Source of the DNA: Myxococcales bacterium
GTDB taxonomy: Bacteria > Myxococcota_A > Polyangia > Polyangiales > Polyangiaceae
NCBI GenBank assembly: GCA_013297655.1
Contig: JAAFHV010000014.1
Span: 1 to 64,000, forward strand
Direction of reading: 5' to 3'
DNA length: 64,000 nt
Part shown: one piece after another, positions 55,324 to 63,990 of the stretch
Layout: each line of letters opens with the position of its first letter
Numbering within the stretch: the stretch's first letter is position 1
Notes under the pieces: generated by a model
Database searches by the model: none
What the model was told of the DNA's origin: nothing
Seen by the model: only the letters and a program-made list of their open reading frames with translations
Program-made: the position numbers and the translations under genes

Positions 55324-56348
55324 AAGCGCAAACCCACGAAGGCCCCCAGGTTGCCGGCCACCGCCGAGGCACGGTGAACGAAGATCTCGGGGCGCACGAA
55401 CACGAGCTCGTCGCGGGTGAGGGGTACCTCGAGCGACGCTCGGATACCGAAGAACGTCGCGCGCCCGAGCGACACCGTCGTCACGAGCGCGCCCTCGAGA
55501 TGCGACCAGAAGCGCATTTTTGCGCTCGGATTGGCCGCGCCCTCGCCCTCGAACCTCACGAGCCCAGCGCCCACGCCGCCGCACAGCTCGGACACGAGCG
55601 GCCCCGCGTGCCCCCGCAAGGGACAGAGCGAGAGCACCGCCATCGCACGGACCGTGTCGGCCGACGGCGTCGCGACCACGAACACGGTCTTCTCGAACGC
55701 GGCCCGCGCGTGCCCTGCGAACGTGAACGCGAGGCCAGGCCCCGCACCTTCGCTCCCGCTCCGTTCGAGCGCCAAGTCGAGCCCCGCGCCCACCGTGGTG
55801 CTCGGCGCGACGCCGGCCCCCACGACCCCTTCGATCGCGATTCGTGTCGTATACGACGCCGAGCGTGGAGGCATGGTCGGAGCGGGGCGGGGGGGCACGG
55901 GAGCGCTATTTTTCCTAGGGATCGGAGGCGCTGGCGCGGGTGTTGGTGACGCCGCGATCACGGCCTTCGCGTTCGGATCGATCGTGAGCGCGACGACGAG
56001 AGACACCGCGTCGGCGACCTCGTCGCAGGTGGTCCCGTCGACGTCGCGCGCCGAGCGTTTGCCGTTCTCCTCGACCACGAGCGACGCGAGATAGGGCCCC
56101 TCGTCGCGAGCGCGCGCCGCTCCGAGCACGACGTGGAACGCGCGCCCACGAGAGCCCTCCTCGAAGCGCGCGAGCGACGTGCGCGCCGCCACGCTCGCGA
56201 CGAAGGTCTCTCGCGAGGGGCACCCCGGCGCTGCCTCGTACGAGAGCGTGTCGGCGCGCACGAGGCGGGGGACGAAGAGAAGGCACAGGAGGGCCGCCAC
56301 GCCGGACGCGCGTTCGATGGAGCCAGCTCTTCGTCCACCGGACCTCAT
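55320..56348 (-). CDS. Exported barrel-like protein of the ECF operon
   Basis: A 342-residue exported protein. The signal is GVAALLCLLFVPRLVRA. An early domain contains two Cys (APGCPSRETF, GTTCDEVADAV) and a family-like strand pattern seen in many myxobacterial proteins. A Pro-rich linker (about 130-165) is followed by a barrel-like region ending in FVGLRL with a Leu terminus. It overlaps the sigma factor gene by four bases and sits 3 bases after a lipoprotein gene. No specific function is known; the context suggests an envelope sensor or substrate of the ECF system. Confidence 0.75.
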   Translation of the reverse strand: MRSGGRRAGSIERASGVAALLCLLFVPRLVRADTLSYEAAPGCPSRETFVASVAARTSLARFEEGSRGRAFHVVLGAARARDEGPYLASLVVEENGKRSARDVDGTTCDEVADAVSLVVALTIDPNAKAVIAASPTPAPAPPIPRKNSAPVPPRPAPTMPPRSASYTTRIAIEGVVGAGVAPSTTVGAGLDLALERSGSEGAGPGLAFTFAGHARAAFEKTVFVVATPSADTVRAMAVLSLCPLRGHAGPLVSELCGGVGAGLVRFEGEGAANPSAKMRFWSHLEGALVTTVSLGRATFFGIRASLEVPLTRDELVFVRPEIFVHRASAVAGNLGAFVGLRL

Positions 56349-56351
56349 GAC

Positions 56352-57308
56352 TTACGGGACGACGAGATCGCCTCCGACCATGGCGTTGAGGATCGTTGCG
56401 TCGACGGTGGTGTTGCCCACACTCGTCGTGCCGTGCGACTCGCTCGACGTGGAGACACGATGGGTGCCCGATCCGAGCAGCGCGATCGCCGCGGCGGGGA
56501 CGACAAAAGAGCCCGCGCTCGCCTGCGCTTGGCAGTGCACGAAGGGCCCTACGTTCGAGCCATTGGTGCCTTTTCTGTTGAGATGGAGCAGCACCTCGCC
56601 CCTCGCCGGCCCGTTCACCGTCCACCCGAACGTGAGGTCGGACGAACCCGAAGCGCTCGTCGGGAGCGCGACCGCGACGTTCGAGGGAGTGGGCACGATC
56701 ACCGTGAACGGGGGAAGCTCGCTCGTGGCGTTCGAGGCGATACGAATGCTCTCGTTGCCAGTCGACCACCAAGGCGTATTGCTGCCGAAGGTCGCCGCGG
56801 CGCCGCTCGGCTGAATCGGCGCGAGCACCATCGGCGAAGGAAACGAGCCGCCGCTGATGACGAGGCCGGTGGGCGGAGCGATCACCGTCTCGGAGCCGGC
56901 GACAGGACCGCAGTGCTTCGTGAACACGCTGCACGCGCCGATCGCGGTGGGGGTGCAATCGGGCGACGTATCGAACACGGCGCCGTGGCCCGCCGAGGTG
57001 AACGCGACGTACTTCGTCGCCGCGAGCGGGCTCTCGTCGTTGCGAACGAGAATGGACACCTTGGTCCGCGCGAGGCCGGCATCGGTGGGCGTGGGGATGG
57101 GCGTGGTCCCCGCGTCGGTTGGCGTGGGCGTGAGGCCCGCGTCGGTGGGGTTCGGCGTGGGGGTGGTGCCGGCATCGGTGGGCGAGGGCGAAATGCCCGC
57201 GTCGTCAGCGGCGGGCGCGCCGCTCCCGATCTCTACCCGGCCCGTGCACGCCGCGGAGAGCACGCCGATGGCCACGCTAGGAATCGCGAAAAGATAAAGC
57301 TTTTTCAT
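56352..57308 (-). CDS. Lipoprotein with PTDAG repeats, first gene of the ECF operon
   Basis: A 318-residue lipoprotein: signal MKKLYLFAIPSVAIGV ending in LSAAC. Residues 40-80 are a low-complexity linker in which PTDAG recurs with TP and PNP spacers, probably a flexible spacer on the surface. The rest is strand-rich with three Cys and no known family. GGGAG six bases before the ATG abuts a perfect 16-base palindrome. The gene starts the four-gene operon and is followed after 3 bases by the barrel-like protein gene. Confidence 0.75.
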   Translation of the reverse strand: MKKLYLFAIPSVAIGVLSAACTGRVEIGSGAPAADDAGISPSPTDAGTTPTPNPTDAGLTPTPTDAGTTPIPTPTDAGLARTKVSILVRNDESPLAATKYVAFTSAGHGAVFDTSPDCTPTAIGACSVFTKHCGPVAGSETVIAPPTGLVISGGSFPSPMVLAPIQPSGAAATFGSNTPWWSTGNESIRIASNATSELPPFTVIVPTPSNVAVALPTSASGSSDLTFGWTVNGPARGEVLLHLNRKGTNGSNVGPFVHCQAQASAGSFVVPAAAIALLGSGTHRVSTSSESHGTTSVGNTTVDATILNAMVGGDLVVP

Positions 57309-57318
57309 AGGTTACTCC

Positions 57319-57334
57319 CGAGACGCGCGTCTCG
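57319..57334. promoter_or_regulatory. Palindrome against the ribosome binding site of the ECF operon
   Basis: CGAGACGC-GCGTCTCG is a perfect inverted repeat of 16 bases. In the mRNA it ends at the GGGAG of the first gene. It could be a hairpin that controls translation or an operator. Confidence 0.45.
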
Positions 57335-57391
57335 TTCGGTGCGTCGTTCGGGAGCTAGATGGCGGCGGCGCGCGAATTGATCACGGGGGCG

Positions 57392-57419
57392 GTACGAATT
57401 TTCGGAGAGGCCCGGGTTC
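57392..57419 (-). promoter_or_regulatory. Predicted ECF-type promoter
   Basis: On the minus strand GAACCC (57419-57414) is followed after 17 bases by CGTAC (57396-57392). This matches the GAAC...CGTN pattern of many ECF sigma factors. It would give a leader of about 80 bases before the lipoprotein gene. Confidence 0.4.
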
Positions 57420-57511
57420 GAGCACGATCGCGGGTCGACCGGCGAGCACCGCGCGCTCGAGTGGGTCGCGCCGCGCCCGATGCTCGTGGCGCGAAACGGA
57501 GGTCACGATGT

Positions 57512-58306
57512 TCAGGCCTCCACCACGCCGCACACGCGCGGAGCGCGGTACTCCGCGTCGCCGGTGCGCACGAACAGGTTCTCGCCAAAGGTGACCTCGC
57601 CTTTGCCGTGCGTGTGTCCGCAGAGCACCTCGAAGCTTACCTGCGGGTTGGCGTGTGCTTTCTCGAGCAGCATCTCGCCCATCACCTTCGAGCTCATCCA
57701 CGGGAGCCAATGGCCATCGGAGCCGGCGCCTTCGTGCCACGCGGCCTCGGCGAAGGGAGGCACGTGGGTCGCGAACACGACCCGCTTCGGGCCCCGCGCG
57801 AGCGCCTCGTCGATTTTCGCGGAGGCGCGCCTCGCCGCTTCGTCGGCGATCGTTTGGATTCGATCGAGGAGCGCCGATCCTGCTCCCGCGAGCTCTTCGA
57901 TGTACATAAAGTCGCTCAACACGACACTGGACTTTACGCCGAGGCCATAGCGCCCATCGTAAAAGCCGTCGTCGCCGACGAGCCACGCGCCGCTCGTGCC
58001 TAGCTCCACGGGCTCGCTCGAAGGGAGCCAGCGCGCGAGCCCATCGAGCCCTGCCGCTCGCGCCTGCGCCTTGGCGACCGAGCCGCCATACGCGTCGTGA
58101 TTGCCGAGTACGAACCACACGCGGGCGTTCGCGCCTTTGGCGAAGCGCTCGATGTGGTCACCGAAGTTCGCGTACTCGCCGATATCGCCCGTGACGACGA
58201 TCGCCTGCAAGTCGGGGTGCTCGCGACGCACCCGCGCGCCGAAGGCGTGGTCGCCGCCGTTCTTCAAGAAGCTGAGGTGAGGATCGGTCACCCAGACGAG
58301 CTTCAT
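57512..58306 (-). CDS. Calcineurin-like metallophosphoesterase
   Basis: A 264-residue cytoplasmic phosphoesterase with the complete binuclear metal motif set: TDPHLS (Asp 8, His 10), TGDIG, GNHDAYGG and GHTHGKGEV. The ATG at 58306 begins directly with the first motif strand (MKLVWVTD) and overlaps the stop of the DNA-glycosylase-like gene as ATGA. The overlap suggests a joint function, perhaps in processing damaged DNA or nucleotides, but many family members act on other phosphodiesters. A frame start at 58375 is not credible. Confidence 0.88.
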   Translation of the reverse strand: MKLVWVTDPHLSFLKNGGDHAFGARVRREHPDLQAIVVTGDIGEYANFGDHIERFAKGANARVWFVLGNHDAYGGSVAKAQARAAGLDGLARWLPSSEPVELGTSGAWLVGDDGFYDGRYGLGVKSSVVLSDFMYIEELAGAGSALLDRIQTIADEAARRASAKIDEALARGPKRVVFATHVPPFAEAAWHEGAGSDGHWLPWMSSKVMGEMLLEKAHANPQVSFEVLCGHTHGKGEVTFGENLFVRTGDAEYRAPRVCGVVEA

Positions 58307-59460
58307 CGCTTCTTCTCCCTCGGCAACTCGAGCTCGAACGCGCCGCGGCCGACGCTGACGCCATTCACCCGGCACTCGATCTCGTGACGACCCTCATAGT
58401 AGCGCCGCGTCGTGATCGGGCGAACCGGGTGCGTGCGCGACAGCGAGCGTGACTCGCGTGGACCGAGCACGAGCGACCAGCCCTTGAACGTCTTCGGCGA
58501 GAGCCCCCCGTTCGCCCGTACGTGGTGCACCACGTAGTCGATGACGAGCTTCTGCGGCGCATCGGACGACGACACGAGGGCGAGCTCCATCGGTACCCCG
58601 TCGCCGAGCACGATCGCCTTTTTCCCGAGCCGAAACGTGGCTTTGCCTTCAAGTGATCGATCGAGCCCGAACACGCGCAGCACGCGCGGATCGCCTGCCT
58701 TCACGAGGGTGCGGCTCGCGTGCGAGAGCAGCCTCCGTCGCTCGGGGGTCGCGCCTTTCATCCATCGCTCGAGGATCTCGGCGAACGTCGCGGGGTGGTC
58801 CTTCGCGACGTCGTTCAGGTGGTTCGCGACGCTGCGCCGCACGTACTCGCTCTCGTCGTCGCGAAGGGCCTCGAGGAGGGGGAACGTGGGGGTCGGATCG
58901 GCGACGAGGCCATCGAGGCGTGTGCCCCACGGGAGCCTCGGTCGTGTGCCTTCGCTCACCAGGCGTCGCACGTGAACGTTCGGATCACGTGCCCACTTTG
59001 CGAGGGTCGCGAACGTGACCTTCGGGTGGTGCGTGACGAACGGGCGAATCGCCCACTCCGCTGTGAAGCGCATCGTCATCTCGCGGAGGGCGGCGAGGGC
59101 CCGTTTCGGGTTGTCGATTCCCTTGCGCGATACATAGATCGTGAGCGGCCAAACGATCCATCCCGCGACGCCCTTCGGCCCTGCGGAGAACGCGAGCTCG
59201 TCGGTCGTGAACGCGGGCGCGAGGGTGCCTTCCAGGATCGTCGCTGCGTCGTCGAACGAGTCGGGGAGGAACGCGACCAACGCCTCGGCGAGGTGCTCCG
59301 CGCGCGCCTTCATCTCGAGCGCTTCGAGGCCCTTCTTGCCTCGCGCCGCGAACGCCTTCGCGTCGAGGGGGTGCCCCTTGGCCTTCGCCGACTTGGCGAG
59401 GTGTCCCGCCAGCACGTCGACGAGCGAGGGATTCAGGAGGTTCTTGAACGGCTCGGCCAT
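58303..59460 (-). CDS. AlkC/AlkD-family DNA alkylation repair glycosylase
   Basis: A 385-residue HEAT-like repeat protein of the DNA alkylation repair family. Family blocks include FVTHHPKVTFATLAKWARDPN, RLVSEGTRPRLPWGTRL and VANHLNDVAKDHPATFAEIL. The C-terminal part (about 270-380) adds a strand-rich Ig-like domain (VIDYVVHHVRANGG, KTFKGWSLVLG), as known for the AlkC branch. AlkC enzymes excise 3-methyladenine and 3-methylcytosine from DNA. The residues that would separate AlkC from AlkD activity cannot be checked without alignment. It overlaps the downstream phosphoesterase gene by four bases. Confidence 0.85.
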   Translation of the reverse strand: MAEPFKNLLNPSLVDVLAGHLAKSAKAKGHPLDAKAFAARGKKGLEALEMKARAEHLAEALVAFLPDSFDDAATILEGTLAPAFTTDELAFSAGPKGVAGWIVWPLTIYVSRKGIDNPKRALAALREMTMRFTAEWAIRPFVTHHPKVTFATLAKWARDPNVHVRRLVSEGTRPRLPWGTRLDGLVADPTPTFPLLEALRDDESEYVRRSVANHLNDVAKDHPATFAEILERWMKGATPERRRLLSHASRTLVKAGDPRVLRVFGLDRSLEGKATFRLGKKAIVLGDGVPMELALVSSSDAPQKLVIDYVVHHVRANGGLSPKTFKGWSLVLGPRESRSLSRTHPVRPITTRRYYEGRHEIECRVNGVSVGRGAFELELPREKKR

Positions 59461-59619
59461 CCGCCGACCTTAGCCAAATTCCTTGCGCTCTCCTCGACGA
59501 ATTCGCCCCGCGTTTCGCGCCTTTCCGAGCGCGCCGTGCGTGCGTGCACACCGCGCGAGCGAGGCCCCAATCTCACACGGTGCGTGGCCCTCCTTGGCGC
59601 TCGGTGGTTAAGTAGCGAG

Positions 59620-60723
59620 ATGATTCGCGCGCTCTCGGCTCTGGGGCTCTACGGCTCACTCGTGCTCGTCGCGTACGGGTGCAGCTCCACCGCGGAGGCC
59701 CCTCCCGCCGACGCGGGCGCCGACGCGGCACCGGAAGAAGACGCGGCGCCCGTGTGTCCCGTCGCGCCGACGCCCGCGCCGTTCGTAAAGGGCACCACGA
59801 CGTTGCCCATGGACGGCACGCTTCGCGTGAACCACATCCAAGCCAAAGCGACGCACAACAGCTACCACCGCATCCCGAAGGCGACCGTCCCGGAGTGGCA
59901 ATACGATCACGTGCCGCTCGATAGGCAATTCGACGAACAAGGCGTGCGCGGAGTGGAGCTCGACATCCACTGGGACGACGAGTGCGGTCGCTACAAGGTC
60001 TTCCATATTGGCCTCTTGGACGATCTCACCTCGTGCACGTACCTCGTCGAGTGCCTCGTCGCGATGCGCGGCTGGTCCGCTTCGCACCCCGGACACCACC
60101 CGATCTTCGTTCAGATCGAGCCTAAATTTACGTCGTCGGCGGCCGATGGTGAGCGCCTCGCCGCGCTCGACAAAGAGATCCTCTCCGTCTTCGAGAGGCC
60201 GTGGCTCGTGACACCGGACGAGCTGAAGGGCAGCGCGGGTTCTGTCGCGGAGGGGCTCGCGCAGCGTGGCTGGCCCACCCTCGGGGAGGCTCGCGGGCGG
60301 TTCGTCTTTTATCTGAATACCGGCGGCAGCGTGCGTGACGCCTACACGTTCGGGCGTAAGAACCTCGACGGTCGCCTCATGTTCGCGGAGGGAAATCTCG
60401 ACGAGCCGTTCGTCGCGATCCAAGTCTCGAACGATCCCATCGGCGATGCGGACGCGATCAAGCGGGCGCTCGCGAAGAACCTCATCGTGCGGACGCGCGC
60501 CGACTCGGATCCGTCGACGGCGAAGACCAACCAGACCGCGGCACGCGAAGCCGCCTTCGCGAGCGGCGCGCAGATCGTGAGCACCGATTTTCCAGCGCAG
60601 GTCCCGAGCGTTCCCTATTTCGTCACGGTCCCGGAGGGCACGCCGTCACGGTGCGCTCCCACCGTCGCGCCGCAAGGGTGCACCTCGTTGGCGATCGAAG
60701 ATCCGTCGAAGCTCGCGCGCTGA
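59620..60723 (+). CDS. PI-PLC-like (Ca2+-dependent) phosphodiesterase lipoprotein
   Basis: A 367-residue lipoprotein (signal ending VLVAYGC, then an Ala/Asp linker). The domain resembles the calcium-dependent phosphatidylinositol phospholipase C family: IQAKATHNSYHRI near the first catalytic His, GVRGVELDIHWDD, IFVQIEPK, and the later GRFVFYLNTGG. Such exported enzymes cut phosphodiester headgroups of phospholipids or related molecules. The ATG at 59620 starts the signal. Cys residues in the C-terminal tail (SRCAPT, GCTSL) may form a disulfide. It converges on the dipeptidase gene after 9 bases. Confidence 0.8.
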   Translation: MIRALSALGLYGSLVLVAYGCSSTAEAPPADAGADAAPEEDAAPVCPVAPTPAPFVKGTTTLPMDGTLRVNHIQAKATHNSYHRIPKATVPEWQYDHVPLDRQFDEQGVRGVELDIHWDDECGRYKVFHIGLLDDLTSCTYLVECLVAMRGWSASHPGHHPIFVQIEPKFTSSAADGERLAALDKEILSVFERPWLVTPDELKGSAGSVAEGLAQRGWPTLGEARGRFVFYLNTGGSVRDAYTFGRKNLDGRLMFAEGNLDEPFVAIQVSNDPIGDADAIKRALAKNLIVRTRADSDPSTAKTNQTAAREAAFASGAQIVSTDFPAQVPSVPYFVTVPEGTPSRCAPTVAPQGCTSLAIEDPSKLAR

Positions 60724-60732
60724 GCCGCCGAT

Positions 60733-61815
60733 CTAGCTCGGTCGTAACTGCCGGAGAGCACGAAGGAAATTGCGTCCCAGAATCTTCTGGATCGTCTCGT
60801 CGCGCATGCCACGACGGAGCAGGTGCTCCACGAGCTTGGGGAGCTCGAGGCAGGTGGGCATGTCGAGCGGCGGCACGATCGCGCCGTCCCAGTCGCTGCC
60901 GAGCGCGGCGTGGTCCTCGCCCACGGTCTTCACGATGTGATCGAGGTGCGCGGCGATCGCGGTCGCACGCCCGCGCCACATCGAAGGTCCGAGGAAGCTC
61001 GCTTGGTACATGACCCCCACCACGCCGCCGGTGTCGGCCACGGCGCGGAGCTGCTCGTCGTCCAAGTTTCGCCAGTGGCGATGCACGCCATTCACGCCGG
61101 TGTGGGTCACGATGAGGGGCTGCGAAGGATCGTGGACCCGGACCGCGTCGAAGAAGCCCCGCCGCGCGATGTGGGCGAGGTCGACGAAGGTGCGCTTTTG
61201 ATTGAGCTGCTTCACGTAGTCGAGGCCGCGGGTGGTGAGCCCGAAGTGACCGCCGGCCGACGTGTGCACCGGCGCGCTCGTGACGCCGATCGACGACGTG
61301 GACAAGTGCACGAGCGTGATGCGCACGATGCGAGGATCGAGGTCGTCGAGCGCGCCGTCTGCGTCGAGCGCGTTGCCGCCTTGAATGCCGAGGAACGCAG
61401 CGTGTTTTCCCTGCGAAACGGCCGCGGTGTACTCCGCCGCGTCTTTCACGATCGCGACCTCGTCCGGTACCGAGCCGAGCACCTCGGTGAGACGGGCGAG
61501 GTTCTTCTCGAACGTGCGGCGTCGGCTCTCTGCGCCGCGGAGGGGGTTCGTCGTGATGACCCAAATGCCGCCCGTGACGCGCGCCTCGCGGAGCCGCGGG
61601 ATGTCGGCTTGGCTATAGAAGCGAGCCCCGAGCGCGCCGGGCCCGTGCCGCTTCGTGAGGTCGTAGCCGAAGACGCGTGTCCAAATGAACGAGTCGATGT
61701 GGAGATCGATGACGTCGCTCGCGAGGTAGAGGTCCACCGCCTCGCGTGAAATCCCGAGCGTCTTCGCCCACCCCGCGGGATCTTCGCGCATGTCGCGGTA
61801 CTCGAGCTTGCTCAT
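60733..61815 (-). CDS. Membrane dipeptidase (peptidase family M19)
   Basis: A 360-residue zinc dipeptidase. The motif VIDLHIDSF contains the first metal ligands, followed by the strand FLGIQGGNALD; THTGVNGVH and LGSDWDG complete the site. No signal peptide is present, so it is cytoplasmic. Family M19 enzymes cleave dipeptides, often with a D-residue at the C-terminal side. The gene follows the fold-III PLP gene with 2 bases between, and that gene is related to D-amino-acid enzymes. A shared path for D-containing dipeptides is a reasonable inference. Confidence 0.88.
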   Translation of the reverse strand: MSKLEYRDMREDPAGWAKTLGISREAVDLYLASDVIDLHIDSFIWTRVFGYDLTKRHGPGALGARFYSQADIPRLREARVTGGIWVITTNPLRGAESRRRTFEKNLARLTEVLGSVPDEVAIVKDAAEYTAAVSQGKHAAFLGIQGGNALDADGALDDLDPRIVRITLVHLSTSSIGVTSAPVHTSAGGHFGLTTRGLDYVKQLNQKRTFVDLAHIARRGFFDAVRVHDPSQPLIVTHTGVNGVHRHWRNLDDEQLRAVADTGGVVGVMYQASFLGPSMWRGRATAIAAHLDHIVKTVGEDHAALGSDWDGAIVPPLDMPTCLELPKLVEHLLRRGMRDETIQKILGRNFLRALRQLRPS

Positions 61816-61817
61816 AT

Positions 61818-63041
61818 TCACCCCAAGAACGCGTGACCAAGACCACGGTACGTCTTCGCGCGACCCACCACCGCGTCGCCGCTCACGAGAAGGTACTCCA
61901 CGAAGTGCTCCGCGAGCTCGCCTGCCTTCGCGTGTCGGAAAAATACGGGATCGCCGATCCGCAGCGGGCTCGTCGTCGAGGAGGTCACGAGCGGTGTTTG
62001 CACCTCGCCCGCTCCTTCCATCGCGAGCAGCAAGAGACCCTTCGGGAGCGCAGGCAGCGGCAACCGGTCGACCCCTGCGGCCCCCGATGCCGCGTATCCG
62101 CCGCCCGCACACGTGACGAACGAGGGGCCCGGCCGCCTCACCACGTCGAGCGCGAAGTACGCCGCCGGCTCGGGGGTCACGTCGCGGTACCGGTCGAACA
62201 GGTGGCTGCACAGGAACCCCGAGCCCGCCGTCACCTCGGTGAGAGTCGATTCGGCCGCGCACCAGCGCAGGTTTCCGGTGCCCCCTCCGTTCACGATCGC
62301 CAAGCTTTTGCCCTGCCGTTCGATCGCGCGCACGAGCTCACGGCGCGTTCGCTCCACGTCGCGACGCGAGAGATCCCTCATCGCACCCAGGAGCGCCGAG
62401 CGCACGCGCTCACCCGGGTGCTCGTCACCCAGCCCTGCGATTTGGGCTTCGTAGGCCATGATCCCGCCGAGCTCGAGGTGAGCGCGTTTGGCGATCCGGT
62501 CGACGAACGCGATCGCGTCTGCGCCCCGAAGCGGGCTCCTTCTGACGCCGAGGTGGAGCGCGAAGGGCAGCGGACGGTACGCGACGTCCACGTCGACGAT
62601 CACACGAAGGATCGTATTTTCCCGTGCCGCGGCGGCGTCGAGGAGCTCGAGGTGGGCCTCGTCGTCGACCACCACAGCGAGCTTCGCGCCCGCCCGCGCG
62701 AGCCCGGCGAGCACCTCCGCGCTCGATCGCGAGGCGACGGGGTACGCGAGCAAAAAGTCGTCGAGCCCCTGCTCGTGGAGGAAACGTGTCTCGTGTGCGC
62801 AGTACGTCATGAACGAGACGCGCGGCTGCCCACGCGAGGCTGCGCGCTTGGTGATTCGCGCGAGAAGCGCCGGGCAGCGCACCGACTTCGTCGCGACACG
62901 GAGCGGTTTTTTCCCCGCGATCCCGAGCAGCAAATCCGTGTTGCGATCGAACGCCTCGACGTCGACCAGCGCGCACGGGCGCGGCTCGTCGCGGAGAGCG
63001 TGCGTGTATCTTGCATACGCCGTCGAGTCGTCCCGTCCCAT
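61818..63041 (-). CDS. Fold-type III PLP enzyme (D-threonine aldolase / alanine-racemase-like)
   Basis: A 407-residue enzyme related to D-threonine aldolases and D-serine dehydratases. The N-terminal TIM barrel carries the likely PLP lysine in LRVATKSVRCP. Other conserved blocks are FLLAYPV, VIVDVDVAYRPL, VNGGGTGN and EVTAGSGFLCS. The C-terminal domain (about 315-400) would hold a metal site in D-threonine aldolases, ending near GDPVFFRHAKAGELAEHF. The reaction on a D-amino acid is a family inference. It is translated together with the M19 dipeptidase downstream. Confidence 0.8.
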   Translation of the reverse strand: MGRDDSTAYARYTHALRDEPRPCALVDVEAFDRNTDLLLGIAGKKPLRVATKSVRCPALLARITKRAASRGQPRVSFMTYCAHETRFLHEQGLDDFLLAYPVASRSSAEVLAGLARAGAKLAVVVDDEAHLELLDAAAARENTILRVIVDVDVAYRPLPFALHLGVRRSPLRGADAIAFVDRIAKRAHLELGGIMAYEAQIAGLGDEHPGERVRSALLGAMRDLSRRDVERTRRELVRAIERQGKSLAIVNGGGTGNLRWCAAESTLTEVTAGSGFLCSHLFDRYRDVTPEPAAYFALDVVRRPGPSFVTCAGGGYAASGAAGVDRLPLPALPKGLLLLAMEGAGEVQTPLVTSSTTSPLRIGDPVFFRHAKAGELAEHFVEYLLVSGDAVVGRAKTYRGLGHAFLG

Positions 63042-63112
63042 CGTGTCGGCATCGTGCCCGCTGCGCGGCCGGGGCGGTAGCTGCGACGTCGAGATCTCGC
63101 TAATAGAAGAGG

Positions 63113-63535
63113 GTGCGTACGTTCGTCGTCTCGGTGCTCCTGTTCGTGTGCGGCTGCGGTGCGGGCGCGGTCGTGCCCGCGAGCGTTGCCCCGGCGCCCG
63201 CGCCAGATGCGATCCCGGCCTCCCGCGTCGATGGCCAAGCCGATCTCGAGAAGTCGATCTACAAAGCGATCGACGCGCGTCGGGTCGAGCTGTGGAGCTG
63301 CTATCGCAAGGGTCTCACGGAGTCGTCCCCGGGCGAGGGCCACGTGATCTTGGTGCTCGAGATCGCGCAAGACGGCCGCGCGGTCCACGTGCTCGAGGGG
63401 CACCGCACCGGCATCGGGGACGACGAGATCAAATGCATGTCGCGGGTGCTCAAGGCCCGTCCCTTCCACGACGGGGCCGCGTCGACCATGCGTCTTCGTG
63501 TGCCACTCACGTTCACGCGGGAGGGCGGCGCGTGA
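63113..63535 (+). CDS. AgmX/PglI C-terminal-like lipoprotein
   Basis: A 140-residue lipoprotein starting with GTG (MRTFVVSVLLFVCGC) and followed by an Ala/Pro linker. The C-terminal part matches the AgmX/PglI C-terminal domain known in myxobacterial proteins linked to gliding motility: CYRKGLTESSPGEGHVILVLEIAQDG early, then ECMSRVLKARPF-like IKCMSRVLKARPF and a strand. The Cys pair probably forms a disulfide. GAGG lies just before the GTG, closer than normal. Its stop overlaps the next gene start as GTGA. Its function here is unknown. Confidence 0.7.
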   Translation: MRTFVVSVLLFVCGCGAGAVVPASVAPAPAPDAIPASRVDGQADLEKSIYKAIDARRVELWSCYRKGLTESSPGEGHVILVLEIAQDGRAVHVLEGHRTGIGDDEIKCMSRVLKARPFHDGAASTMRLRVPLTFTREGGA

Positions 63536-63990
63536 GCTCACTGGCCACGAAGGCGCGCGATCTGGTCGAAGCGGGCTCTTCTGGCGCGCTGTCTACCCTC
63601 GCCGAAGATGGCGCGCCATTCGGCTCACTGGTCACTTACGCGACCACCTCGTCGGGTGACGTGATCCTCCATCTCTCGAAGCTGGCGGAGCACACGAAGA
63701 ACCTCGCTCGCGACCCGCGCGCGTCGCTTCTCGTGACGGCCCCGGCGGGGGACCCGATGGCCTCACCACGCGTCACGCTCGTAGGTATTTTCACGCTCGC
63801 CCCGCCGGACGCACGCGACGCGCTGCTCGCGACGTTCCTCGCGAAGCACCCGAGCGCGGCACGTTATGCAGCGTTCGCAGATTTTGCGCCGTGGGTCCTC
63901 GTCCCCCGCCTTGTCCGCGCGATAGAGGGGTTTGGGGCGATGGGCTTCATCGAGGCGCAAGCGTGGCTTGCGGCCTGGACCGCGGGCTGA
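63532..63990 (+). CDS. PPOX-fold flavin/heme-binding protein (pyridoxamine oxidase-like)
   Basis: A 152-residue split-barrel protein of the pyridoxamine-5'-phosphate-oxidase superfamily. SGALSTLAEDGAPFGSLVTYA and VILHLSKLAEHTKNLARDPRASLLVT are typical of the HugZ/PPOX group that binds FMN or heme. It lacks the DUF2470 domain usual in longer HugZ proteins, so the function is open. The GTG at 63532 overlaps the stop of the AgmX-like gene as GTGA and decides the start. The frame extending upstream to 62488 is antisense to the PLP enzyme. Confidence 0.78.
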   Translation: MSSLATKARDLVEAGSSGALSTLAEDGAPFGSLVTYATTSSGDVILHLSKLAEHTKNLARDPRASLLVTAPAGDPMASPRVTLVGIFTLAPPDARDALLATFLAKHPSAARYAAFADFAPWVLVPRLVRAIEGFGAMGFIEAQAWLAAWTAG

